A stretch of DNA of 52,406 nt from Spirilliplanes yamanashiensis (GTDB lineage Bacteria > Actinomycetota > Actinomycetes > Mycobacteriales > Micromonosporaceae): NCBI RefSeq assembly GCF_016863475.1, contig NZ_BOOY01000044.1:1-52406 (forward strand). Direction: 5' to 3'. Positions 1 to 13,413 of this stretch are shown piece by piece. A model generated the notes under the pieces. That model searched no databases and had not been told where the DNA came from. It worked only from the letters and a program-made list of their open reading frames with translations. How positions within the stretch are numbered: the stretch's first letter is position 1; each line of letters begins with the position of its first letter. The position numbers and the translations under genes were made by a program.

Positions 1-139
1 CGGGCGCCTGTCGTGCCACGTACGGGCTGACCGCGAGACCACGTTCGTGGCCGCCGGGCCCGGCCCGGCGGCGGGCCTCCCGGATCCGAGCCTGCGCCGC
101 CCCGGCGAGGCGGGGCAGAGGCTGCGGGCATCGCGGTGG

Positions 140-153
140 GGGACCAACGGCCC
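140..153. promoter_or_regulatory. DosR-like box
   Basis: Perfect GGGNC-N4-GNCCC element (GGGACCAACGGCCC) followed by TGTCG, the extension shared by the best copies in this window. It is about 200 bp before the DUF1918 start, so it may serve a leftward gene beyond the window edge. Confidence 0.5.
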
Positions 154-286
154 TGTCGCCGCCCACCGGCGGGCGGCGATGCTGACCTCGACGCCCGCCG
201 GATGCCACGGCACGACGGGACCGGCCCGGACATCGGACGGTGGCCGCAGAGCCACGAGACCCACCGTCGCCAAGACGGGACCGGCC

Positions 287-300
287 GGGACCCGGGGCCG
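287..300. promoter_or_regulatory. Possible DosR-like box (one mismatch)
   Basis: GGGACCCGGGGCCG differs from GGGNC-N4-GNCCC only at the last base. It ends 53 bp before the DUF1918 start, matching the spacing of the other boxes. The surrounding GC-rich sequence makes a chance match plausible. Confidence 0.3.
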
Positions 301-353
301 TGACACCGGCGGGCGCCGAACCGCCGAGTGACGACACGGCTCTGGAGGTCACC

Positions 354-559
354 ATGAAGGCGCACGTCGGCGACCGTCTGGTCCTGAAGGGAATCCACCT
401 CGGCGACGCCCGCCGCGTCGGCGTCATCACCGGCCTGCGCCACGAGGACGGCACCCCGCCGTACGAGGTGCGCTGGCTGGACGACGGGCACGTGGCACTG
501 GTCTTCCCCGGCCCGGAGGCGCACGTCGAACCGGCCACGGCGCCCGGGCGCGTGCAGCC

Positions 560-563
<4 letters not shown>
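354..563 (+). CDS. DUF1918 domain protein
   Basis: Small protein of 69 residues. It shows the DUF1918 pattern: an early VGDRL, a GVITGL turn, then PPYEVRW and DDGHVALVFPGP, the usual full length for this actinobacterial family. The molecular role is unknown; it is a small beta-rich, SH3-like cytoplasmic protein. The ATG at 354 follows the ribosome site GGAGG with good spacing. Its stop overlaps the GTG of the cation ATPase (GTGA), so the two are translationally coupled and probably act in the same response. Family assignment is firm, function unknown. Confidence 0.85.
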
Positions 564-3114
<2,551 letters not shown>

Positions 3115-3118
<4 letters not shown>

Positions 3119-4005
3119 CGACGACGAAGGGCCTGCCGATCCTGGTCGGCGCCGACGGATCCGAGTGCAGCCTGGAGGCGGTCCGGACGGCGGCCGCGGA
3201 GGCGGCGCTGTGGCGCCGCCCGCTGCGCATCGTGCACGCCTTCATCTGGCCGACGGTGCGGGTGGCCGTGCCGCCCGGCGCGATCCGGCCGTCCGTCACG
3301 GAGCTGCGGCACGCCGCCGAGTCGGTGCTCGCGGAGGCCGCGGACGAGGCGCACAAGGCGGCGCCGGAGGTGCCCGTCGAGACGGCGGTCGTCGACGGGT
3401 CCGCGGTGCCCGTGCTGCTGCACGACAGCTGGGACGCGGACCTGCTCGTGCTGGGCGATCGCGGGCTCGGCGGCTTCGGCAGCCTCGTCCTCGGCTCGGT
3501 CGCCGTGCACTGCGTGGCGCACGCGGCCTGCCCGGTGCTCGTCGTGCGCGGCGAGCGGCGCACCGAAGGCCCGGTGGTCGTGGGCGTCGACGGGTCCCCC
3601 GCGTCGGCGGCCGCGCTCGAGTGCGCCGCCGCCGAGGCGGAGCGCCGGGGCGCCGAGCTGGTGGTGCTGCACGCCTGGCTGCACCCCGTCTCCGCCGGCC
3701 CGGGCGACCCGCTCCCCCTGGTCTACGACCCCTCGATCATCGAGGACGCGGGGCGCGGCATCCTGGTCGAGGCGCTGGCCGGGCTGGCGGAGCGCCGCCC
3801 CCGCCTCGATGCCCGCCCGGAGCTCGCCCACGGCGCGCCCGGCCGCCTGCTGGTGGACCGCAGCCGCGCGGCGCAGCTGGTGGTGGTCGGCGCGCACGGC
3901 CGGGGCGCGTTCGCCGGGCTGCTCCTCGGCTCGGTCAGCCAGTACGTCATCCACCATGCCGCCTGCCCGGTGATGGTGGCCCGCGGCCCGGCCGGCGGGC
4001 GGTGA
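3115..4005 (+). CDS. Universal stress protein, two-domain
   Basis: A 296-residue tandem USP. Both halves carry the G-x2-G-x9-G-S nucleotide loop: GDRGLGGFGSLVLGS in the first and GAHGRGAFAGLLLGS in the second, each followed by a conserved ACPV strand. Such ATP-binding tandem USPs (compare Rv2623) are cytoplasmic and linked to growth arrest under hypoxia. The ATG overlaps the stop of the CtpF-like gene by ATGA, preceded by GGAGG, so it belongs to the same operon. The next USP-like gene starts inside its stop codon. Confidence 0.93.
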
Positions 4006-4739
4006 GCGGCATGGTCACCCCGGCGATCGACAGGGGAACGCGGCACCCGGTCACCCGCTCGGCGGCGCCGCATCCGACCGCTCCCAACGCGACGGCCGCC
4101 GCGGTGCTGCGGGCACTCCGCAACCGCGGCGACCGGCGCCTCGCGGCGTATCTCGCCGTCGACGGCGACCCGGACGACGCGCTGACAGGGCGGCCACGGC
4201 AGGGCGGGCTGATCGTGGTCGGCGCGCATCTTCCGCCCGGTGCGGACGGCGGCGCCGACCACGAGACGTGCCCGGTGCTCGTCTACGGCCCCGGCCGGCC
4301 GGACGGCCCGGGCACCGGGCCGGTGCTGCTCGCCCTGGACGACGACGCCAACGCCGCCGCACTGACGTGGTACGCCTCGGCGGAGGCCGCGCGGCGCGGG
4401 AGCGTGCTGCGGGTCGTGCACGTCTGGGCCGAAACCGGCTCCCCGCAGGGGCGCAGGCTGGGCCGGCACGACCGGATCTCCGACGCCGACCGGCTGCTCG
4501 CCGGCGTCCTGCACGAGAGCGGGCGCCCGGCCGGCCCGCCGCCGGAGCGGCAGATCGTCCACGACCGCCTGCCGGCGCACGCCCTGGACGAGCTGAGCCG
4601 CACGGCGGCCCTGCTGGTCGTCGGCGCGCGCAGCCGGTCGGCGGACCGCCACGGCGACCTCGGCGAGACGGCCGGCGCCCTGCTCGGCCGCACCCGATGC
4701 CCCCTGGCGATCCTGCCGGCGCGGGACGACCCCGGCTGA
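4002..4739 (+). CDS. Degenerate universal stress protein-like protein
   Basis: About 242-245 residues. A GTG at 4002 would overlap the previous stop as GTGA; an ATG at 4011 is the alternative. The C-terminal half keeps the USP fold pattern (VLLALDDDANAAALTW at its start, LLVVGARSRSADRH and a final CPLAILPA strand), but the glycine-rich nucleotide loop is missing. The N-terminal half is further eroded, retaining only GGLIVVGAH and CPVLVYG. It is the last gene of the DUF1918-CtpF-USP operon, followed by a strong hairpin. I infer a non-ATP-binding USP paralogue. Confidence 0.75.
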   Translation: MSGMVTPAIDRGTRHPVTRSAAPHPTAPNATAAAVLRALRNRGDRRLAAYLAVDGDPDDALTGRPRQGGLIVVGAHLPPGADGGADHETCPVLVYGPGRPDGPGTGPVLLALDDDANAAALTWYASAEAARRGSVLRVVHVWAETGSPQGRRLGRHDRISDADRLLAGVLHESGRPAGPPPERQIVHDRLPAHALDELSRTAALLVVGARSRSADRHGDLGETAGALLGRTRCPLAILPARDDPG

Positions 4740-4740
4740 C

Positions 4741-4776
4741 GGGCCCCCGGGTCTTTGTGCCCCCTGACGGGGGCCC
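4741..4776 (+). terminator. GC hairpin with an embedded imperfect DosR-like box
   Basis: A perfect 9-bp stem, GGGCCCCCG (4741-4749) with CGGGGGCCC (4768-4776), follows the stop of the USP-like gene directly. There is no T-run, as is usual in actinomycetes. The loop holds GGGTCTTTGTGCCC (4749-4762), one mismatch from the box consensus and 81 bp before the next USP start, so the site may both terminate and regulate. Confidence 0.55.
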
Positions 4777-4843
4777 GGTGTGCCCTGCCGCCCCGGCGCG
4801 ATCCGGCGGAGGCTGAAGTCGGACACGAGTACGGGAGGCACCG

Positions 4844-5707
4844 ATGACCACCAATGAGATCGTCGTCGCCACCGACGGCTCCGAGCCGGGCACCGCTGCC
4901 GTGGCCTGGGCCGCGCGGGAGGCGCACCGCACGAGCAGCGTGCTGCACGTCGTGCACGCCTACGAGTGGGACTGGCCCGGCGCCCGCTTCGACGGCGCCC
5001 GGGAGTTCCAGTCCATGGCCGACGCCGCGGCCGAGCAGGTCCTCGCCGACGCCCTGCTGACCGCCCACGCGGTCGACCCGGGCCTGCCCGTGCGCCACAC
5101 GGCCGACATCGGCGCCCCGGTGCGGGTGATCCTCGACGCGTCCGCGCGGGCCCGCCTGCTCGTGGTGGGCAGCCGGGGCCGGGGCGGCTTCGCCAGTCTC
5201 CTGCTGGGCTCCGTCGGGCACCGCATCGCCGTCCACGCCACCTGCCCGGTCGTGGTCGTCCGCGGCCGCGCCGCGGACGAGGACGGCCCGGTCGTCGTCG
5301 GCGCCGACGGCTCGCAGGCCGGAGCCGACGCGGTGGAGCTGGCCTTCGCCGCGGCCGCCTCCCGCGGCGCCGAGCTCGTCGCCGTCCGCGCGTACACGCC
5401 GCCGGTCCCGCCCTGGGGCCCCGACATGCCGCCGCTGGTCTACGACCCGGCCGAGCGGGAGGCGGAGGAGCGGGCCGCGCTGGAGGACCAGCTCCGGCCG
5501 TGGCGTGGCAAGTACCCGCAGGTGCCCGTCGAGGCGCTGGTCACGAAGCACGACGCGGCGCGCGTGCTGGTCGGCGTCTCGCACACCGCCCGGCTCGTGG
5601 TCGTCGGGGACCGCGGTTTCGGCGTCGTCACCGGCACCGTGCTCGGGTCGGTGACCTCTCAGGTCCTGCACCACGCCGACTGCCCGGTGCTCGTCGCCCG
5701 CGGCTGA
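4844..5707 (+). CDS. Universal stress protein, two-domain
   Basis: A 287-residue tandem USP. Each half has an early acidic ATP-site segment (VVATDGSEPG and [11 protein letters not shown]) and a complete G-x2-G-x9-G-S loop (GSRGRGGFASLLLGS, GDRGFGVVTGTVLGS). This is typical of the ATP-binding Rv2623 type. The ATG follows GGGAGG with good spacing. It begins a second transcription unit after the hairpin at 4741-4776 and is followed by the nitroreductase pair. Confidence 0.93.
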   Translation: MTTNEIVVATDGSEPGTAAVAWAAREAHRTSSVLHVVHAYEWDWPGARFDGAREFQSMADAAAEQVLADALLTAHAVDPGLPVRHTADIGAPVRVILDASARARLLVVGSRGRGGFASLLLGSVGHRIAVHATCPVVVVRGRAADEDGPVVVGADGSQAGADAVELAFAAAASRGAELVAVRAYTPPVPPWGPDMPPLVYDPAEREAEERAALEDQLRPWRGKYPQVPVEALVTKHDAARVLVGVSHTARLVVVGDRGFGVVTGTVLGSVTSQVLHHADCPVLVARG

Positions 5708-5715
5708 CCACCGTG

Positions 5716-5734
5716 CGCGGGGCGCGCCCCCGCG
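5716..5734 (+). terminator. Short GC hairpin between USP and nitroreductase genes
   Basis: CGCGGGG (5716-5722) pairs with CCCCGCG (5728-5734) around a 5-base loop. It could attenuate or partly terminate transcription before the small upstream frame at 5752. Evidence is structural only. Confidence 0.3.
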
Positions 5735-5751
5735 GACGTGAGGAGGACACC

Positions 5752-5826
5752 ATGACGATCACCGCCCGACGGACGATCGCCGGCTGCCGGGCGCCCGAGC
5801 CGGCGGAGGGGGCGGCAGCGCCATGA
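5752..5826 (+). CDS. Putative 24-residue leader peptide
   Basis: A very short frame starting with ATG after an excellent ribosome site (GAGGAGG, 7 bases upstream). It ends in a TGA that overlaps the ATG of the nitroreductase (ATGA). The peptide begins MTITARRTIAGC and has no recognisable domain. The nitroreductase itself lacks an equally good site because its upstream bases lie inside this frame, so coupled translation of the enzyme is likely. Whether the peptide has its own function or is the remnant of a longer gene cannot be told. Confidence 0.4.
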   Translation: MTITARRTIAGCRAPEPAEGAAAP

Positions 5827-6806
5827 CCGGCTACGACCCGAACCAGCTGCACCAGGCCGCGGCGGCGGGGATCCGCGCGCCGTCCCTGCACAACAGCCAG
5901 CCGTGGCTGTTCCGGCTGCACGCCGGGGCGATCGAGGTGCTGCTCGACCCGGCCCGGACCCTGCGGGCGACGGACCCGGACGGCTGGGCGGCACACATCG
6001 CCTGCGGCGCCGCCGTCCTCAACGCCCGGCTCGCGCTCGCGGCCGCCGGCGTCCCCGCGGAGACGACCCTGCGCCCGGACCGCACGGAGCCCGGCCTGAT
6101 GGCCCGGCTGCGGCCCGGCCCGCCACGCCCGGCGACCTACGCCGAGGAGAGCCTCTACGCGGCCGTGCCCCGCCGGCACAGCAACCGGCGCCCGTTCTGG
6201 CCCACCCCGGTCCCGGCGGATGCCCGCGCCGCCCTGGCGGCGGCCGCCCGGGCCGAGGGCGCATGGGTGGAGCTGCTCGTCGGCATGACCGCGCTCAGCG
6301 GCGTGGTGCAGATCGTCGACGCCGCCGATCGGGTGCTCCGGCGCGACGCCCGCTACCAGGCCGAGCTGTCGGAGTGGGCCCGGACGGACGACGCGCCGGA
6401 CGGCGTGCCGGTGCGAGCGGCGGGACCCGTCGCCGAACCGCACGACCTGCTCCCCCAGCGCGGATACGGCGGCCGGGTACGCGCGCCGGGCCGCGACTAC
6501 GAGCCCGAACCCCTGGTGGCGGTCCTCGGCACGGCTGGCGACTCACCGGTCGATCGCCTGGTGGCGGGCCAGGCGCTGCAGCGGTTGCTGCTGACCGCCA
6601 CCGCGAGCGGCCTGGCCACCTCGATGATCTCGCAGCCGATCGAGGTGCCGGCCACCCGCGAGAAGCTGCGCCTGGCGCTGCGCACCTACGGCGCCCCCCA
6701 GATGCTCGTGCGCATCGGCTACGGCCAGCCCGGCAGTCCGACGCCCCGCCGGCCCGTCGACGATGCGCTCGCCGCCCCACCCCGTCCGGAAGGAGAACAG
6801 TCATGA
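5823..6806 (+). CDS. Acg-family nitroreductase-like FMN-binding protein
   Basis: Protein of 327 residues resembling mycobacterial Acg (Rv2032), a DosR-regulated member of the nitroreductase superfamily. Family features seen are the N-terminal APSLHNSQPWLF segment, RRHSNRRPFWPTPV in the middle, and the C-terminal LLLTATASGLATSMISQP and MLVRIGYG stretches that form the flavin site. Acg proteins bind FMN but often lack NAD(P)H reductase activity and may store flavin. The start overlaps the small upstream frame and the stop overlaps the next USP start (ATGA), giving a three-gene coupled unit. Confidence 0.9.
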   Translation: MTGYDPNQLHQAAAAGIRAPSLHNSQPWLFRLHAGAIEVLLDPARTLRATDPDGWAAHIACGAAVLNARLALAAAGVPAETTLRPDRTEPGLMARLRPGPPRPATYAEESLYAAVPRRHSNRRPFWPTPVPADARAALAAAARAEGAWVELLVGMTALSGVVQIVDAADRVLRRDARYQAELSEWARTDDAPDGVPVRAAGPVAEPHDLLPQRGYGGRVRAPGRDYEPEPLVAVLGTAGDSPVDRLVAGQALQRLLLTATASGLATSMISQPIEVPATREKLRLALRTYGAPQMLVRIGYGQPGSPTPRRPVDDALAAPPRPEGEQS

Positions 6807-7279
6807 CCACCAGCTACCTCGTCGTCGTCGGCATCGACGGATCCGACGGCGGCCGCCGCGCTCTCGAGTGGGCGGTGCGCGAGGCCGCCGCCCGTGACGG
6901 CGCCGTTCAGGCCGTCATCGCGTGGCACTGGGACGGCGTCGAGATCGGCCCCGTCCTCGCCGTCAGCGCCGCCGACGCCGAGGAGCACGCCCGCCGGGTG
7001 GCGCAGAACGACGTGGACGCGCTGCTCCGGCGCTCGGAGGGACTGCCGCCGGTGGCCGTCGAGGCGATCCGGGGCCGCCCGGCCGACGTCCTCAGCCGCG
7101 CCGCGCAGTCGGCGAGCCTGCTCGTGCTCGGCAGCCACGGGCACAGCCACCTGCGGCACACCGTGCTGGGCTCGGTCAGCGAGGAGTGCGTCCGCCGCGC
7201 CACCTGCCCGGTCGTCGTCATCCCGGTGCCGGCCCCGCAGCCCGTCGACCTGACGACGGAGGCACTGGCGCAGCGGTGA
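6803..7279 (+). CDS. Universal stress protein, single-domain
   Basis: A 158-residue USP with VVVGIDGSDGG at the start, the nucleotide loop GSHGHSHLRHTVLGS, and a final CPVVVIP strand. Single-domain USPs normally dimerise. It is translationally coupled to the Acg-like gene (ATGA overlap, with GGAAGGAGA upstream) and followed by a terminator-like hairpin. It is closely similar in architecture to the USP at 13414. Confidence 0.92.
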   Translation: MTTSYLVVVGIDGSDGGRRALEWAVREAAARDGAVQAVIAWHWDGVEIGPVLAVSAADAEEHARRVAQNDVDALLRRSEGLPPVAVEAIRGRPADVLSRAAQSASLLVLGSHGHSHLRHTVLGSVSEECVRRATCPVVVIPVPAPQPVDLTTEALAQR

Positions 7280-7288
7280 CGGCGCGGA

Positions 7289-7315
7289 GGGGCCGGACCG
7301 GACGGGCCCGGCCCC
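7289..7315 (+). terminator. Probable intrinsic terminator
   Basis: GGGGCCGG (7289-7296) pairs perfectly with CCGGCCCC (7308-7315), starting 9 bases after the USP stop. It lacks a T-run. Confidence 0.5.
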
Positions 7316-7340
7316 CACGCCGGACGACAGGGAGGCCGTC

Positions 7341-7925
7341 GTGAACCATGACGAACCCGTGGACACCCGCACGACGGACGGGGCGGCCATCCGGCTGCGT
7401 CCGGCGGTCCCGGCGGACCTGCCCGCCGTCCGGCACCTGTACGACCGCGCCTCCACGGCGAACCTGCGGTCCCGTTTCCCGTCCCTGCCGAGCCGTCCCG
7501 AGATCGAGGCCGACGCCCGCCGGATCTGCCGCGCCCGTGCCCCCGGGCGGCACACGGTGGTGGCGGACCTGGCCGGCGAGCTGGTCGGTGTCGGGTCCTA
7601 CGAGCGGTGCGGGTGGCGGCGCGCCGACTTCTCGGTGTTCGTGGACGAGCGCCACCACGGCCGCGGCATCGGGGCCCTGCTGCTCGAGCAGCTCGCCGCC
7701 GCCGCGCGCCGTGACGGCGTCGTCGAGCTGACCGGCGACGTGCTCGGCGGCAACAGCGCCATGCTGTCGATGGCCGGCCACCTGCCCCCGGGCGCCCGGA
7801 CCTCGATCGAGTCGGGGATCGTGACGGTGGAGGTTCCCACCTCGGCGCCGGGGCGGCCGGAACCGTCGGCCGCTCCACCGGCCCGCGCCGTGCCGCGCCG
7901 GCGCGGCTGGGTCTCAGGCCGCTGA
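7341..7925 (+). CDS. GNAT family acetyltransferase
   Basis: Protein of 194 residues with a single GNAT fold. The acetyl-CoA pyrophosphate loop is clear as HHGRGIGALLLEQL, preceded by the beta strand ADFSVFVDE. The N-terminal half (IRLRPAVPADLPAVRHLY) resembles the acetyltransferase domain found fused to acyl-CoA synthetases and protein lysine acetyltransferases. The substrate is unknown; regulation of an acetyl-CoA synthetase by lysine acetylation is one possibility, given such a gene at 48354. It starts with GTG after GGGAGG. Its last 12 bases overlap the convergent USP gene. Confidence 0.82.
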   Translation: MNHDEPVDTRTTDGAAIRLRPAVPADLPAVRHLYDRASTANLRSRFPSLPSRPEIEADARRICRARAPGRHTVVADLAGELVGVGSYERCGWRRADFSVFVDERHHGRGIGALLLEQLAAAARRDGVVELTGDVLGGNSAMLSMAGHLPPGARTSIESGIVTVEVPTSAPGRPEPSAAPPARAVPRRRGWVSGR

Positions 7926-8732
7926 CGACGCCGCTGACGATGCCGACGACGCCGTCGGCGCCGTCGACGCCGCGCCGGGGCGGGCGGGCGCCGGGTCACC
8001 CACCAGCAGCACCGGGCAGGCGGCCCGGACCACCAGCGCCTGCCCGAGGCTGCCGGCCCAGTGGTCCCGCTCCGCCCGCACGACGACCAGACCGGCGGTG
8101 TGGGTGGCCGCGGACACGACGACCGCGGCGTCGACCGACCGCCGCACCACCAGCTCCACCGGGACGGCCGGGTACCGCTCCGCCCAGCGCTCGACGAGCC
8201 GGCGCGGTTCGCCGTCCGGCCCGGCCCCGGCGGGCCCGGCGAACAGCGCCAGCAGCGGCTGATGCCGCCGCTCGGCGGCGCGGAACGCCGCCCGCACGGC
8301 GGGTTCGTGATCCCCCGCCCCGGCCAGCGCGACGATCACCCGCGCCGGCGCCGGCGCGGCGGCCGCGCGGCCGACCAGCACGGGCCCCGGGACGTGCGCC
8401 ACCAGGTCGGCCACGATCCGGTGCGGCGCCCGGCGGCGGGTGTCCTGGCCGAGTACCACCAGGCCGGCGTCGGCGGCCCCGCGACGCAGAGCGGAGGCGG
8501 GGCCCAGGACGACACCGGCCTCGACCGGGCCCCCGGGGTGGCGGGCGGCGGCGCGCCGCAGCACGGTCGCCAGCCGCCGCCGGGCGCGCGCGGCCCTCGC
8601 CGGATCGGCGCAGCGGTGCACGATCCGGAGGCCGGCCCGGGCCCGGGACGCCTCCTCGATGGCCAGGTCGAGCTGCGGGCACCAGGCCGGTCGCTCGATC
8701 GCCACCAGCACGGGGGCAGGGCGCTGACTCAT
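7914..8732 (-). CDS. Degenerate two-domain universal stress protein
   Basis: A 272-residue USP-like protein. Strands typical of the fold are present (PVLVAIERP, LVVLGQDT, PARVIVALAG, CPVLLVGDP), but neither half keeps the G-x2-G-x9-G-S loop; the second has RAERDHWAGSLGQALV in its place. It probably does not bind ATP in the usual way. The C-terminus is a low-complexity Ala/Ser tail. GAGGAGG precedes its ATG. It reads leftward, following the CBS-BON gene, so the two likely share a promoter in the 9414-9639 region. Confidence 0.78.
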   Translation of the reverse strand: MSQRPAPVLVAIERPAWCPQLDLAIEEASRARAGLRIVHRCADPARAARARRRLATVLRRAAARHPGGPVEAGVVLGPASALRRGAADAGLVVLGQDTRRRAPHRIVADLVAHVPGPVLVGRAAAAPAPARVIVALAGAGDHEPAVRAAFRAAERRHQPLLALFAGPAGAGPDGEPRRLVERWAERYPAVPVELVVRRSVDAAVVVSAATHTAGLVVVRAERDHWAGSLGQALVVRAACPVLLVGDPAPARPGAASTAPTASSASSAASSAA

Positions 8733-8798
8733 CCGGCACCTCCTCAGGCGCGCGTGGACGCCGCCGCGCCGTCAGGAGCGCGGCGAGGTCCGGGTGTG

Positions 8799-9413
8799 TC
8801 ACGTCGTGGCGACGGTCTCCAGGTGGACGGCGCAGACGCCCGGCACCGTGCGTGCCAGCACCGCGATGACCCCGCGTTCCGTCTCGTCCAGGTAGCGGCC
8901 GGACACGGTCACGACCCCGGCGTCGACCGCGGCCGCCCAGCGGCGGGCGCCGTCGGCGTAGGCGTCGAGCCGGTGCTGCACCTCGTGGGTGAGCGTCTCG
9001 TCGTCGCGCACCATGGCCCGCAGGATGTCGCGCCGGCTGACGATGCCGATGACGTTGCGGTCCTGGATCACCGGGACGCTGCGGACGTCGTTCTCCAGCA
9101 TGATCTCGGCCACCTCGGCGACGTCGGCCTCCGGCGTGGTCGTCAGGGGGTACGGCGACATCACGTCGGACACCATGCCGGGGCGGTCGCCGCCGTCGGC
9201 GTCGGGATGCCGGCGCATGTGGATCGTGGGGTCGGCCGGCACGCGATGCCACAACAGGTCGCTCTCGCCGACCATGCCGACGAGCAGGCCGTCGGCGTCG
9301 ACCACCGGCAGGGCGGTCACCCGGTGCGCGGTGAGCAGCTCGGCGGCGCTCTCCACCGGGGCGTCCTGCCAGATGACGTGGACCGGACTGCTCATGATGT
9401 CCTTCGCCCGCAT
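8799..9413 (-). CDS. Two-CBS plus BON domain protein
   Basis: Protein of 204 residues. Residues 1-60 and about 80-135 form a CBS pair (AKDIMSSPVHV, ALPVVDADG, GMVGESDLL; VSDVMSPYPLT, SVPVIQDRN, GIVSRRDIL). Residues about 140-200 resemble a BON domain (DAGVVTVSGRYLDETERG). CBS pairs sense adenine nucleotides; the DosR-regulated Hrp1 (Rv2626c) is a CBS-only relative. BON domains may contact membranes or ligands. The gene is divergent from ppdK, with a perfect DosR-like box 61 bp before its start. Confidence 0.9.
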   Translation of the reverse strand: MRAKDIMSSPVHVIWQDAPVESAAELLTAHRVTALPVVDADGLLVGMVGESDLLWHRVPADPTIHMRRHPDADGGDRPGMVSDVMSPYPLTTTPEADVAEVAEIMLENDVRSVPVIQDRNVIGIVSRRDILRAMVRDDETLTHEVQHRLDAYADGARRWAAAVDAGVVTVSGRYLDETERGVIAVLARTVPGVCAVHLETVATT

Positions 9414-9474
9414 GACGCACCTCCGTTGCCGCTCGACTGTCTCCTATGGTCGGCGCGCACGGAGGCGCCGGGCA

Positions 9475-9488
9475 GGGCCGTTGGTCCC
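9475..9488. promoter_or_regulatory. DosR-like box in divergent promoter
   Basis: Perfect GGGCCGTTGGTCCC. Read leftward it is GGGACCAACGGCCCTG, the same core as the box at 140. It ends 61 bp from the CBS-BON start on the minus strand and may also serve ppdK on the plus strand. Confidence 0.6.
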
Positions 9489-9558
9489 GCGTCGGCGGTC
9501 CCGCCGGCCCCCGGGGGCCGTCCGGCTCCGGCCCGGCCCCCGTTCGGCCCGGTCCCGC

Positions 9559-9572
9559 GTGACCGTCGGCCC
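9559..9572. promoter_or_regulatory. DosR-like box (one mismatch) before ppdK
   Basis: GTGACCGTCGGCCC, mismatched only at the second base, ends 67 bp before the ppdK ATG. Confidence 0.45.
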
Positions 9573-9639
9573 TACAGCCGCCGGCCCGGCCGCTGGTACC
9601 CCGGAGTCAGAAGCGATTCCGCGACCTGGGAGGCCGGCC

Positions 9640-12303
<2,664 letters not shown>

Positions 12304-12328
12304 ACGTCCCGATCATCGCTGACCTGCG

Positions 12329-12359
12329 CCTCTGCCGGGCGGTGCCCGTCCGGCAGAGG
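12329..12359 (+). terminator. Terminator after ppdK
   Basis: Perfect 10-bp stem, CCTCTGCCGG (12329-12338) with CCGGCAGAGG (12350-12359), 11-base loop, 25 bp past the ppdK stop. No T-run. Confidence 0.6.
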
Positions 12360-12392
12360 CTGGGGCGGAGGACATCGAGGAAGGAGAGAGCC

Positions 12393-13403
12393 ATGCGAGC
12401 AGCCGTGGTGCTGAGCTTCGGCCAGCCGCTCGAGATGCGGGAGGTGCACACGCCCCGGCCGCAGCCGGGCGAGGTGCTCGTGCGGATCGAGGCCAGCGGG
12501 CTGTGCCACACCGACATCCACGCCGCCCGCGGCGACTGGCCGGTCAAGCCGGTCCCGCCGTTCATCCCCGGCCACGAGGGCGTCGGCATCGTGGAGCAGG
12601 TCGGCGGGGGCGTCACCGAACACGCCGTCGGCGACCGGGTCGCCATCCCGTGGCTGGGCCACGCGTGCGGCACCTGCGAGTACTGCATCACCGGGTGGGA
12701 GACGCTGTGCGAGGCGCAGCGCAACACCGGCTACAGCGTCGACGGCGGCCACGCCGAGTTCGCCGTCGCCGACGCCCGGTACGTGGTGCGCGTGCCGGCC
12801 GGCATCGAACCCGGCGAGGCGGCGCCGCTGACCTGCGCGGGCGTCACCACGTACAAGGCCGTGAAGGTCGCGGGCGTCACGCCCGGCGACCGGGTCGCGA
12901 TCTTCGGCATCGGCGGCCTGGGGCACCTGGCCCTGCAGTACGCGCAGATCTTCGGCGGCGAGACCGTCGCCGTGGACGTGACCAGGGACAAGCTCGCCCT
13001 GGCCGTCGAGCTGGGCGCCGCGCACGTCGTCAACGCGGCCGAGACCGACCCGGTCGCGGCGATCGAGGCGCTCGGCGGCGCGGACGTCGCCGTCGTGCTC
13101 GCCGCCGACCCGCGGGTGATCGAGCAGGCCCACGCGAGCCTGCGCCGCGGCGGCCGGCTGGTGCTCGTGTCCCTGCCCCGGGACAACGCGATGGCGCTGC
13201 CGATCTTCCAGACGGTGCTCAAGGGCATCTCGGTGATCGGGTCCATCGTGGGCACCCGCGCCGACCTGGCCGAGGTGTTCCGGCTGCACGCCGCCGGGCG
13301 CACCACCGTGCTCTACGAGGACCGCAAGCTCGACGACATCAACGACGCGATCGAGGACGTGCTGGCGAGCCGGGTCCCGGCCCGCCTGGTGCTGCGGCCC
13401 TGA
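12393..13403 (+). CDS. adhP: Zinc-dependent alcohol dehydrogenase
   Basis: A 336-residue medium-chain dehydrogenase of the AdhP type, oxidising or producing alcohols (probably ethanol/acetaldehyde) with NAD(H). Catalytic zinc ligands are Cys38 in GLCHTD and His61 in PGHEGVG. The structural zinc site has four cysteines in CGTCEYC and LCE. The Rossmann motif is GIGGLGHL. The ATG at 12393 follows AGGAGAG. It is followed after 10 bp by a USP gene, a pairing I recall from DosR/OsdR-controlled clusters in Streptomyces. A role in recycling NADH during oxygen limitation is inferred. Confidence 0.93.
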   Translation: MRAAVVLSFGQPLEMREVHTPRPQPGEVLVRIEASGLCHTDIHAARGDWPVKPVPPFIPGHEGVGIVEQVGGGVTEHAVGDRVAIPWLGHACGTCEYCITGWETLCEAQRNTGYSVDGGHAEFAVADARYVVRVPAGIEPGEAAPLTCAGVTTYKAVKVAGVTPGDRVAIFGIGGLGHLALQYAQIFGGETVAVDVTRDKLALAVELGAAHVVNAAETDPVAAIEALGGADVAVVLAADPRVIEQAHASLRRGGRLVLVSLPRDNAMALPIFQTVLKGISVIGSIVGTRADLAEVFRLHAAGRTTVLYEDRKLDDINDAIEDVLASRVPARLVLRP

Positions 13404-13413
13404 GGAGGTCACC

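Larger units (their letters stand above)
1..353. other. Left edge, no supported gene
   Basis: I find no convincing coding region here. Open frames exist on both strands but lack ribosome sites and recognisable protein signatures. The stretch holds one perfect and one near-perfect DosR-like box. A leftward gene starting from a GTG near position 42 and running off the window cannot be excluded. Confidence 0.4.

Noticed and set aside
47-331. Plus-strand frame at the left edge
   Set aside because: No ribosome site and no family features. It spans the DosR-like boxes.
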